Source: Alloprevotella rava (GTDB lineage Bacteria; Bacteroidota; Bacteroidia; Bacteroidales; Bacteroidaceae). Taken from it: a DNA stretch of 64,000 nucleotides. Under the pieces are notes generated by a model. It saw only the letters and a list, made by a program, of their open reading frames with translations, ran no database searches and was not told the origin of the DNA. Shown piece after piece: positions 53,727 to 61,110 of this stretch (position 1 is its first letter; each line of letters begins with the position of its first letter). The DNA lies in NCBI RefSeq assembly GCF_014195585.1, contig NZ_JACICA010000002.1:248001-312000 (forward strand), given 5' to 3'. Made by a program: the position numbers and the translations under genes.

Positions 53727-54440
53727 ATGATTATGAAGAAGAAACTTGTTGTATTGACCGGTGCGGGTATCAGTGCCGAAAGTGGCTTTGAAACTTTCCG
53801 CGATACAGGCGGACTGTGGGAGAAATACCCTGTGGAGCAGGTAGCTACCCCTGAGGGATGGCTGCGCGACCCCGATTTGGTGACAGATTTTTACAATGGT
53901 CTGCGCAAGCAGTTGCCCACGGCTCAGCCCAATGCTGGGCACTTGGTGCTGGCCGAAATGGAGCAGGACTACGATGTGACGGTGATCACGCAGAATGTGG
54001 ACGACCTGCACGAGCGCGCGGGCAGTCATCGCGTCATCCATCTCCATGGTGAGCTCATGCGCGTTTGTTCGAGTCGCGACCCCGATAATCCGCGCTGCTG
54101 GGAGACCCTCACTGCCGACCGCCTCGAGGTTCGCCACGGCGAGAAGGCCAAAGACGGCTCGCTGCTTCGCCCGTGGATCGTATGGTTTGGCGAAGCTGTG
54201 CCCAATCTCGACATAGCTGCGCGCGAAGTGGAGCAGGCCGATATTTTTGCAGTCATAGGTAGTTCGCTCAACGTTTACCCCGCAGCGGGCCTCATCCGCT
54301 ATGCGCCGGCCGACAGTCCTGTTTTCGTGATCGACCCGAAGCCGGTGCGCGTGCCCACACGCCGCGAAGTGGAGGTGATACAGGAGGTGGCATCCAAGGG
54401 AGTACCGCTCTTGCGCGACCGACTGAAACAACTGGGCTAA
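53727..54440 (+). CDS. Sir2-type NAD-dependent protein deacylase
   Basis: 237 residues from the ATG at 53727; a second ATG lies two codons further. Sirtuin motifs are LTGAGISAESG, FRDTGGLWEKYPVEQVATPE, ITQNVDDLHERAG, the catalytic His in HLHGEL, WFGEAVP and IGSSLNVYPAAGLI. FYNGLRKQL carries the Tyr/Arg pair that favours succinyl and malonyl lysine in CobB and SIRT5 types. The zinc module is reduced: only two cysteines (RVC and RC) are seen where four are usual, so zinc may be absent. A TATTTTTG box lies at 53631-53638. It is divergent from the FKBP cluster. Confidence 0.92.
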   Translation: MIMKKKLVVLTGAGISAESGFETFRDTGGLWEKYPVEQVATPEGWLRDPDLVTDFYNGLRKQLPTAQPNAGHLVLAEMEQDYDVTVITQNVDDLHERAGSHRVIHLHGELMRVCSSRDPDNPRCWETLTADRLEVRHGEKAKDGSLLRPWIVWFGEAVPNLDIAAREVEQADIFAVIGSSLNVYPAAGLIRYAPADSPVFVIDPKPVRVPTRREVEVIQEVASKGVPLLRDRLKQLG

Positions 54441-54470
54441 GCCCTTATTCTCCCGACTGACATATACGGA

Positions 54471-54510
54471 AGCAGTGCTCGACAAACCTCATGTTGCGCA
54501 CTGCTTTTTT
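54471..54510 (+). terminator. Terminator of sirtuin gene
   Basis: agcagtgc (54471-54478) pairs with gcactgct (54498-54505), followed by a T run. Confidence 0.8.
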
Positions 54511-54696
54511 ATACCAAAAAAGTAAGAGATTATTTTACAAACCATTTTTTCATTTTAGCGCACGAAAAGAGGGAATTGGCCAAAATTTTTCTTTGGTGGA
54601 GGATTTTGCAGGATAGTTTTGGGTGAGATTTTCCAGTTTTTATAGTTTTTCACCTCAAAAACCGCACTTTTTTCTCATTTTTCTGCCCGTTCGTGG

Positions 54697-54796
54697 CCTT
54701 ATCCAGCCCGTTAGTTTCCTTATTGTGTCGGCTGGCTTCCTTATTCTGTCAGCTGACGCAATAAGGGAATCCGCCGACAGCCTTATTGTATCGGCG
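54697..54796. repeat. 21-bp-period array, locus 7
   Basis: Units CCTTATC, CCTTATT, CCTTATT, then AATAAGG, then CCTTATT, with cores GTCGGCTGG, GTCAGCTGACG and CCGCCGAC. Confidence 0.85.
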
Positions 54797-54977
54797 AGCA
54801 GGAAGGCTGGATGGGGCGATCTCTTCTTTTCGTGCGAGGATTTTGTGGCTTTCGTGGGAGGGGGAAAGTAGGAAAATTGTTGATGTTTTAAGCCCACGAA
54901 TTTTCACGAAGAAGGCGAAAGAGCACGAATCAGGAAGCCCCATCCAGATTCTTATAAGTGGGAGTGCTCAGACTTGG

Positions 54978-55058
54978 TTCTCGGACGGGTCCGACTAGTC
55001 CGACCAGTCCGATATTCAGTTCTCCGACCAGTCCGACTGGTCGGACCCGTCCGAGAAC
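54978..55058. repeat. 10-bp-period TCCGAC array
   Basis: Two arrays back to back. The first reads TCGGACGGG, TCCGACTAG, TCCGACCAG, TCCGATATT; the second reads TCCGACCAG, TCCGACTGG, TCGGACCCG, TCCGAG. The whole begins ggttctcgg and ends ccgagaacc, so it can fold end to end. Confidence 0.78.
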
Positions 55059-55203
55059 CAAATGCGAGAAAGCAGAAATCCAATAAGCCGTTGAAGAATC
55101 CTGCAATTAAGTGGCAGCCGAGCACTCCCCCTCATGGGGGAGGTGGAGGAGGCTTCCCATTATTTCATATAATCTTCTTAACTTCGCGCCAAACTCTGAA
55201 ATC

Positions 55204-57018
55204 ATGCAATACTTCTTTTTGATGGCAGGTGCGCTCTTGCTGGCCTATATCGTGTATTTCTCATGCAATAAAGGTATGGCGCGAAATGCGCGCGGGCAAC
55301 AAACGCGGCGCTTGGGCGTGGCAGCTGTGCTGGCCTGTATTCCGCTGACGGTGGCGCAAGTTCCGGTGACGGCTCCGAGCCTGCTGCTGGTGGCGGGGAT
55401 AAGTGGGTTGTGGATGCTGACCTATCCGCTGCTCTATCATCTTACTCATCGCAAATCGTCGCCCGACTATGAAAACTATATGGATATAGATTTCGGTCTC
55501 TATCTCTTTGGAGGTCTTTCAGGTCTGCTGGCCTTGCTGGCGGCTTTCTTACCGGACAGCAGGATGGTGAGCACCTTTGTGGCGACAGCTGAAGTGGTGC
55601 TGGTGTTTATCCCTTTATTTCAAATCATTTATTATTTGACCTATCGGGTATGTATCGACTCAACGGGGATGAAGACTATTCAAGAGACGGATAGGAATGA
55701 GATTATCGAATTTTTCCGCTCGTTTGCTTGGTGGCAGAACTTAGCGGCTGTTGTGCCCGTGGTGGCGGCTGTGGCGGGCGTATGCTTCGTTAATTTTGCA
55801 TATCCCGTTCCCGCACCAGCGTTTGGGCGATTGGAGAATGCGGAAGCTTGGGTGCGCCTGACGATAGTGGGCGGACTGACTGTTTTCTTGCTCGTCTACA
55901 CCTGGAAAAGCCATCACGGCGTGTTTGGACGCACGGGAATCGCTACGCTCTATGCAGATGTGAAAGAATACATTGAGGGCTATCGCCACTATGCTGCTTC
56001 TACCGAAAAACGCGTGAGCAGCCTCGAAGCAGAAGCCTTGGGACAGCCAACGGAGAAAGCGGGGACGGTGGTGCTCGTGATAGGCGAATCGGGCTGCCGC
56101 GACTTTATGAGTGCTTTTCATGAGGACTTGCCCGAGGACACGACACCATGGCTTCGCGCGTGCAAAAAGGATAGCGAACATTTTGTGCTCTTTCCGAAGG
56201 CCTACTCTTGTTCGATGCAAACAGTGCCTTCGTTGGAACGCGCCTTGACGGAATATAACCAATACAACGATAAGGATTTTTCAGAATCCTGTTCAGTGGT
56301 TGACATGGCCCATAAGTTGGGCTATCGCGTGCATTGGTATAGCAATCAAGGACATTTGGGCACTTTCGATACGCCTATTTCCCTCGTGGCCGAGACGGCA
56401 GATGTGGCGAAATGGACGCATCAGGAAGTGGGGAAGGTGCAATACGACGCGTCGCTACTCGACTTCCTCGATGAGGTAGATCCTACGAAGAATAATTTTG
56501 TTGTGCTCCATCTGATTGGTAGCCACTTCAATTTCATCAACCGCTACCCTCGAGAATTTACGCGCTGGGGGAAACCGGGCGTTCAAGACAATGTGGTGAA
56601 CTACAAGAACTCACTGGCTTATACGGACATGGTATTGGAGAAAGTGTTCGATTATGCGCGCCAACGGCTCAACCTGCGCGCTATGGTTTATTGCAGCGAT
56701 CACGCCACAGAACCTGGGCGACGCCGCAAGCCAAACTTCGACGGATTTCAGATGACACGTATTCCGCTCTTTGCTTACCTCTCATCGGAATATCGCTCGC
56801 TGCATCCGGGGCGCATGGAGGCCTTGCAGAGCAATGCGGAGAAATATGTGACCAACGACTTGCTCTATGACCTCATCTGCGGCATCTTTGATGTTCGTTC
56901 CAACTGCTTTGATGAGAGTCAGTCGCTGGCTTCTACCAGCTATCGCTTCAAGCGCGAAGAACTGCTCACTTATGAGGGCAAAAAACACATCAAGGACGAC
57001 GACGAGAGCGACAGATGA
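55204..57018 (+). CDS. EptA-like phosphoethanolamine transferase (sulfatase superfamily)
   Basis: 604 residues. Five to six membrane segments (about 1-260) anchor a catalytic domain of the alkaline phosphatase/sulfatase fold: VVLVIGESGCRDFMSAF, PKAYSCSMQTVPSLERALT, LHLIGSHFNFINRYP and the metal ligands in YCSDHATEPG. EptA enzymes add phosphoethanolamine to lipid A and use Thr in a GET motif; here the matching position reads GES, so Ser would be the nucleophile. The preferred start is the ATG at 55204, which begins the first membrane helix. Lipid A or another surface glycan is the likely acceptor. Confidence 0.85.
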   Translation: MQYFFLMAGALLLAYIVYFSCNKGMARNARGQQTRRLGVAAVLACIPLTVAQVPVTAPSLLLVAGISGLWMLTYPLLYHLTHRKSSPDYENYMDIDFGLYLFGGLSGLLALLAAFLPDSRMVSTFVATAEVVLVFIPLFQIIYYLTYRVCIDSTGMKTIQETDRNEIIEFFRSFAWWQNLAAVVPVVAAVAGVCFVNFAYPVPAPAFGRLENAEAWVRLTIVGGLTVFLLVYTWKSHHGVFGRTGIATLYADVKEYIEGYRHYAASTEKRVSSLEAEALGQPTEKAGTVVLVIGESGCRDFMSAFHEDLPEDTTPWLRACKKDSEHFVLFPKAYSCSMQTVPSLERALTEYNQYNDKDFSESCSVVDMAHKLGYRVHWYSNQGHLGTFDTPISLVAETADVAKWTHQEVGKVQYDASLLDFLDEVDPTKNNFVVLHLIGSHFNFINRYPREFTRWGKPGVQDNVVNYKNSLAYTDMVLEKVFDYARQRLNLRAMVYCSDHATEPGRRRKPNFDGFQMTRIPLFAYLSSEYRSLHPGRMEALQSNAEKYVTNDLLYDLICGIFDVRSNCFDESQSLASTSYRFKREELLTYEGKKHIKDDDESDR

Positions 57019-57148
57019 AGAGAAAAATACAGAGACTTTGGTGAAAAATAAACGGGCGAAACAACGTTGGCGAAGCTCTATTTTACTCATCTTTTACAGT
57101 ATAATGGTAGCCAATTCTTATTGTGTCGGACAAGAAAAGAAAGCAAAA

Positions 57149-57181
57149 TTTTCATAGTTTCCTCATATTGAAGTAATTTTG
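57149..57181 (+). promoter_or_regulatory. metG: Possible promoter of metG
   Basis: TAATTTTG (57174-57181) is a good -7 box; upstream TTTT at 57149-57152 replaces the usual TTTG. Confidence 0.5.
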
Positions 57182-57219
57182 CACACATAAATAGAATTAT
57201 AATAAGAGAAAGAAATAAT

Positions 57220-59262
57220 ATGGAAAAGAAAGACTTCAAGCGCACCCTTGTGACGGCCGCTCTGCCCTATGCCAACGGCGGTGTTCATATCGGACACTTG
57301 GCGGGAGTTTATGTGCCGGCCGATATCTATGTGCGCTATCTGCGCCTTCGCGGACGTGATGTTCTCTTTATCTGTGGTTCCGACGAACACGGAGTACCTA
57401 TCACCATCCGCGCTAAGAAAGAGGGCGTCACTCCGCAAGATGTCTGCGACCGCTACCATAAACTCATCAAAGAATCTTTTGAGAAATTCGGAATAAGCTT
57501 TAGTATTTATAGCCGTACTACTTCGGATGTACACGCAAAGACCGCGACCGAATTCTTTGAAAAGCTCTACGAAAAAGGAGAATTTATCGAGCAAGAAAGC
57601 GAACAGTACTTCGACGAGGAAGCAAAGACTTTCCTGGCTGACCGCTATATTAAAGGTGAGTGTCCCCACTGCGGAAACGCCGACGCATACGGCGACCAGT
57701 GTGAGAAGTGCGGTAAGGATCTTTCCCCCACCGAACTTATCAATCCGCACAGCACCATCAGCGGTTCAAAACCAGTATTGCGCACAACAAAGCATTGGTA
57801 CTTGCCGCTCGACAAAGCCCAGCCCTGGCTGGAGAAGTGGATACTTGCTGACCACTCCGATTGGCGTTCCAACGTGGTGGGCCAATGTAAGAGTTGGTTT
57901 GATATGGGCCTGAAACCGCGCGCCGTGACCCGCGATTTGGACTGGGGCATCCCCGTACCAGTGGAAGGCGCAGAGGGAAAAGTAATGTATGTTTGGTTCG
58001 ACGCTCCCATTGGTTACATCTCCAACACGCGGGAGCTGCTGCCCAACGACTGGGAGAAATGGTGGAAGAGCCAGGACACGCGCCTCGTCCACTTTATCGG
58101 AAAGGACAACATCGTATTCCACTGCATCGTTTTCCCTGCTATGCTCAAGGCTGAAGGCTCATATATTTTGCCGGACAACGTTCCTGCCAACGAGTTTCTC
58201 AATCTGGAAGACGACAAGATCTCTACCTCTCGCAACTGGGCGGTTTGGCTCCACGAATATGTGGAGGAATTCCCTGGAAAACAAGACGTGCTTCGCTACG
58301 TACTTACCGCCAATGCGCCGGAGACTAAGGACAACAACTTCACTTGGAAGGACTTCCAGGCGCGCAACAATAACGAGCTTGTGGCTGTCTACGGTAATTT
58401 CGTCAACCGCGCCCTTGTGCTGACGCAGAAGTACTTCGGAGGCAAAGTTCCGCCTTGCGGAGAGCTGACTGAACAGGACAAAGAAATCATTGCAGAGTTC
58501 CGCGACGTCAAAGCAAAGGTGGAAGAGCTGCTTGAGAAGTTCCGCTTCCGCGACGCACAAAAGGAAGCGATGAACTTAGCCCGCATCGGCAACAAATACT
58601 TAGCCGACTCTGAGCCTTGGAAGGTCTTCAAGACCGATCCGAAGCGCGTGGAGACGATTCTGAACCTTTCGTTGCAGCTGGTGGCTAATCTGGCCATCGC
58701 TTTCGAGCCTTTCTTGCCGTTTAGCTCTGAGAAATTGCGCAGCATGATAAATATGCCCAACCTCAAGTGGGACAATCTCGGTCAGACCGACCTACTTGTT
58801 GCTGGACACGAGCTGAACAAGCCAGAACTACTCTTCGAGAAAATCGAGGACGAAGTAGTGGAAGCACAAATCAAGAAGCTCGAAGAAACGAAGAAAGCCA
58901 ACGAAGCGGCCAACTACAAAGCTGCGCCCATCCGCGCAGACGTTGACATCGAAGAGTTCTCAAAGATGGATCTCCGCGTGGGCACTGTGTTGGAATGCGA
59001 AAAAGTTCCCAAGGCCGACAAGTTACTCCGATTCCTCATCGATGATGGTTTGGAGAAGCGCCAGATACTGAGCGGCATCGCTAAGTACTACAAGCCCGAG
59101 GAGCTCCTTGGGAAGCAGGTGGTTTTCATAGCCAATCTCCCCGCTCGCAAGCTCCGAGGCCTCGACAGCCAAGGTATGATTCTCAGCGCCGTTAACAACG
59201 ACGGCAGCCTCTCTGTGATAACCGTCGACCGCCCTGTTAAACCCGGATCGGAAGTAGGATAA
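57220..59262 (+). CDS. metG: Methionyl-tRNA synthetase
   Basis: 680-residue class I synthetase. Motifs: HIGH (23-26) in [14 protein letters not shown], a zinc knuckle (CPHC and CEKC, about 147-165), KISTSR replacing KMSKS (about 331-336), and a C-terminal EMAP/Trbp111-like tRNA-binding domain (about 577-680, [20 protein letters not shown]). The enzyme charges both initiator and elongator tRNA-Met. It is followed by a large GC-rich terminator. Confidence 0.97.
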   Translation: MEKKDFKRTLVTAALPYANGGVHIGHLAGVYVPADIYVRYLRLRGRDVLFICGSDEHGVPITIRAKKEGVTPQDVCDRYHKLIKESFEKFGISFSIYSRTTSDVHAKTATEFFEKLYEKGEFIEQESEQYFDEEAKTFLADRYIKGECPHCGNADAYGDQCEKCGKDLSPTELINPHSTISGSKPVLRTTKHWYLPLDKAQPWLEKWILADHSDWRSNVVGQCKSWFDMGLKPRAVTRDLDWGIPVPVEGAEGKVMYVWFDAPIGYISNTRELLPNDWEKWWKSQDTRLVHFIGKDNIVFHCIVFPAMLKAEGSYILPDNVPANEFLNLEDDKISTSRNWAVWLHEYVEEFPGKQDVLRYVLTANAPETKDNNFTWKDFQARNNNELVAVYGNFVNRALVLTQKYFGGKVPPCGELTEQDKEIIAEFRDVKAKVEELLEKFRFRDAQKEAMNLARIGNKYLADSEPWKVFKTDPKRVETILNLSLQLVANLAIAFEPFLPFSSEKLRSMINMPNLKWDNLGQTDLLVAGHELNKPELLFEKIEDEVVEAQIKKLEETKKANEAANYKAAPIRADVDIEEFSKMDLRVGTVLECEKVPKADKLLRFLIDDGLEKRQILSGIAKYYKPEELLGKQVVFIANLPARKLRGLDSQGMILSAVNNDGSLSVITVDRPVKPGSEVG

Positions 59263-59280
59263 AACCACCAATAGGATAGG

Positions 59281-59378
59281 AAGCCCCCTCCATCTCCCCC
59301 ATAAGGGGGAGTGCTCAGATGCCTCTTGCAAGCAGACAGAGCCCTCCCCTCTACGGGAGAAATAGAGGGGGCTTTTTT
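59281..59378 (+). terminator. Terminator of metG; double GC-hairpin module
   Basis: aagccccctc (59281-59290) pairs exactly with gagggggctt (59365-59374) and encloses a second hairpin (ctcccccataagggggag). A T run follows. The sequence is of the same family as at 4079 and 55116. Confidence 0.8.
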
Positions 59379-59472
59379 CGCTCCTATATGTATTCTTTCT
59401 CAGAATAGTCGGCTGGCTCGCCTCTTCTGATGTTTTCTCCCTTATCCTTTATCTGTTAAGCACCCCAATAAT

Positions 59473-60591
59473 ATGTCCCGCCTTCTTATCTTTCATCCTG
59501 CTCTTGCCCCTTATCGGCTCGATTTCTTCAATGCGCTGGGGAAGATGTTCGATTGTAAAGTCGTTTTCTTGCAACGGCAGAACGACGAATTGCTCATTCA
59601 GCAGCAAGAACTACTCAAGAATGCCACGTTCCGCTACGAATATCTCGACCAACACTTCAAACTCTTTGGGCGCGACATCAATCTGGGCTATTGGCAAACC
59701 ATTCGCGCCTTTCAGCCCGATGTGGTGCTTTGTTGCGAATATACCTTATCGCTCTGGGCAGCTCTGGCCTATCGCACGCTCCACCGCAGCAAATTTCGCC
59801 TATATACTATGACCGACGACAGCCAAGACATGGCCGAAGCGCGGCAAGGCGGAAAACGACGCCGACAAATGTATCTGTTGCGCCACATAGATGGTCTGGT
59901 AACGATTAGTCCCGAAATGGCCGATTGGTACAAGCATAACAGTCCGGCGCGCCGCCTATTCAGTTTTCCCATCATCCGCGACGAGGAACGCTTCCGTGCA
60001 GAACAATCGCTCATCACTCCCTTTGCCGCCACGCACGTGAGCCGCTGGCAGTTGGAGGGTAAGAAGGTGTGCCTCTTTGTGGGGCGTTTCGTGGCGCTCA
60101 AAAACCTCCGAGCACTCATCGAAGCCTTTGCAACCGTGGTCAGAGAGGAGGAGGAAAAGGACAGCCTGCGCCTGGTGCTCGTTGGGCAAGGCGAAGAAAA
60201 GGACAACTTACTGAAAACGGCTGAGGAAAACGGTGTGGCCGACAAAGTCCTGTTTCCAGGGGCTTACGGCGGGTATGAACTGATGGCTTGGTACAGGACG
60301 GCGAGCGTCTTCATCCTTGGAAGTTGGCAGGAAGCCTTCGGAGCTGTCACCAACGAGGCTCTGCTCTCCGGTTGCCGCGTCATGGTGAGCCGCTACGCTG
60401 GTTCGCGCTCCCTCATAACGCCCGAAAACGGCCGCGTCTTTGACAGCCTCAACGCCGACGACTTCCAACAGACCCTTGCGTCTCTCCTCGCCACGGCCAC
60501 GCCCACACCTGCCGATGGTTTTGAGCGGCCGAGCCTAATGCCCGTCAGCTTTCAGGAAAGGATACGAGCCTTGTCGGAATTTCTACAATAA
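59473..60591 (+). CDS. GT4-type glycosyltransferase
   Basis: 372 residues of GT-B fold. The N-terminus (LLIFHPALAPYRLDFFNALG) fits the acceptor domain of transferases that begin with PxPYR-like loops, and the C-terminal half has FVGRFVALKNLRALIEAF and the full EX7E motif in WQEAFGAVTNEALLSGC. It is probably involved in surface polysaccharide or LPS synthesis; sugar specificity is unknown. It stands alone downstream of the metG terminator. Confidence 0.9.
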   Translation: MSRLLIFHPALAPYRLDFFNALGKMFDCKVVFLQRQNDELLIQQQELLKNATFRYEYLDQHFKLFGRDINLGYWQTIRAFQPDVVLCCEYTLSLWAALAYRTLHRSKFRLYTMTDDSQDMAEARQGGKRRRQMYLLRHIDGLVTISPEMADWYKHNSPARRLFSFPIIRDEERFRAEQSLITPFAATHVSRWQLEGKKVCLFVGRFVALKNLRALIEAFATVVREEEEKDSLRLVLVGQGEEKDNLLKTAEENGVADKVLFPGAYGGYELMAWYRTASVFILGSWQEAFGAVTNEALLSGCRVMVSRYAGSRSLITPENGRVFDSLNADDFQQTLASLLATATPTPADGFERPSLMPVSFQERIRALSEFLQ

Positions 60592-60629
60592 AACCGCTAT
60601 ATTGCCGAGTAACTTTACTCGGTATTTTC

Positions 60630-60985
60630 TTTACACTTGACTTTTCTCTTCTACGCGCTGATTTTTCAGTATCTTTGAAAAACTGGGATTTTCCGCAAAG
60701 ATTTTCTTCGCCCAAAATATAAAAACGCCTCATTTTCTCCTTTAAACTCTTCGTTTTCTCCTTTTCTCTGAAATTTTGGAGCATATTTTCCATTTTTTAG
60801 TCCAAAGCTATGCGTGGATACAATAAGGCTGTCGGTCGGCATCCTTATTGCGCCAGTTGATAGCCTTATTCTGTCAGCTGACAGCCTTATTCTATCGACG
60901 AACAGAAAGCTTTCTCCCACTCACCCACCAGAGAAAGATTCAGATTCGAGCCACTCTCGATGGCGTAGAATAAGAAATTTATTGA
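60630..60985. repeat. Composite intergenic element type B, copy 2
   Basis: Collinear with 41755-42085: AT-rich segment with ctcattttctcctt and cgttttctccttt, the 21-bp array (60819-60900), then gagccactctcgatggcgta with gaataagaaatttattgac. Confidence 0.7.
60819..60900. repeat. 21-bp-period array, locus 8
   Basis: One AATAAGG unit followed by three CCTTATT units, with cores GTCGGTCGGC, GCCAGTTGAT and GTCAGCTGAC. Confidence 0.85.
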
Positions 60986-61046
60986 CTACAACGGTTTTAT
61001 CATCTTCCCCCATATCCGAAGATAAGAACAAAGCCATACCGAAGAA

Positions 61047-61089
61047 ATGAAAAAAGGTTCTCCGTCACAACTATGTGCAGAGAACCTTT
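61047..61089 (-). terminator. Terminator of esterase gene
   Basis: aggttctc pairs with gagaacct; on the minus strand a run of T follows. It lies 22 nt past the stop. Confidence 0.8.
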
Positions 61090-61110
61090 CGTGCGTATCA
61101 AATGTGTTCG

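Larger units (their letters stand above)
54690..55160 (+). repeat. Composite intergenic element type A, copy 3
   Basis: Same order and orientation as 22842-23331 but more diverged: 21-bp array, spacer with gtgggagggggaaagtaggaa and agcccacgaattttcacgaa, decamer array, GC-rich hairpin (55116-55156). The left segment of copies 1 and 2 is missing. No gene in the stretch 54441-55203 otherwise. Confidence 0.8.
60592..61110. other. Gene-free interval with composite element type B
   Basis: Contains type B element copy 2 and the terminator of the esterase gene. No gene. Confidence 0.65.
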
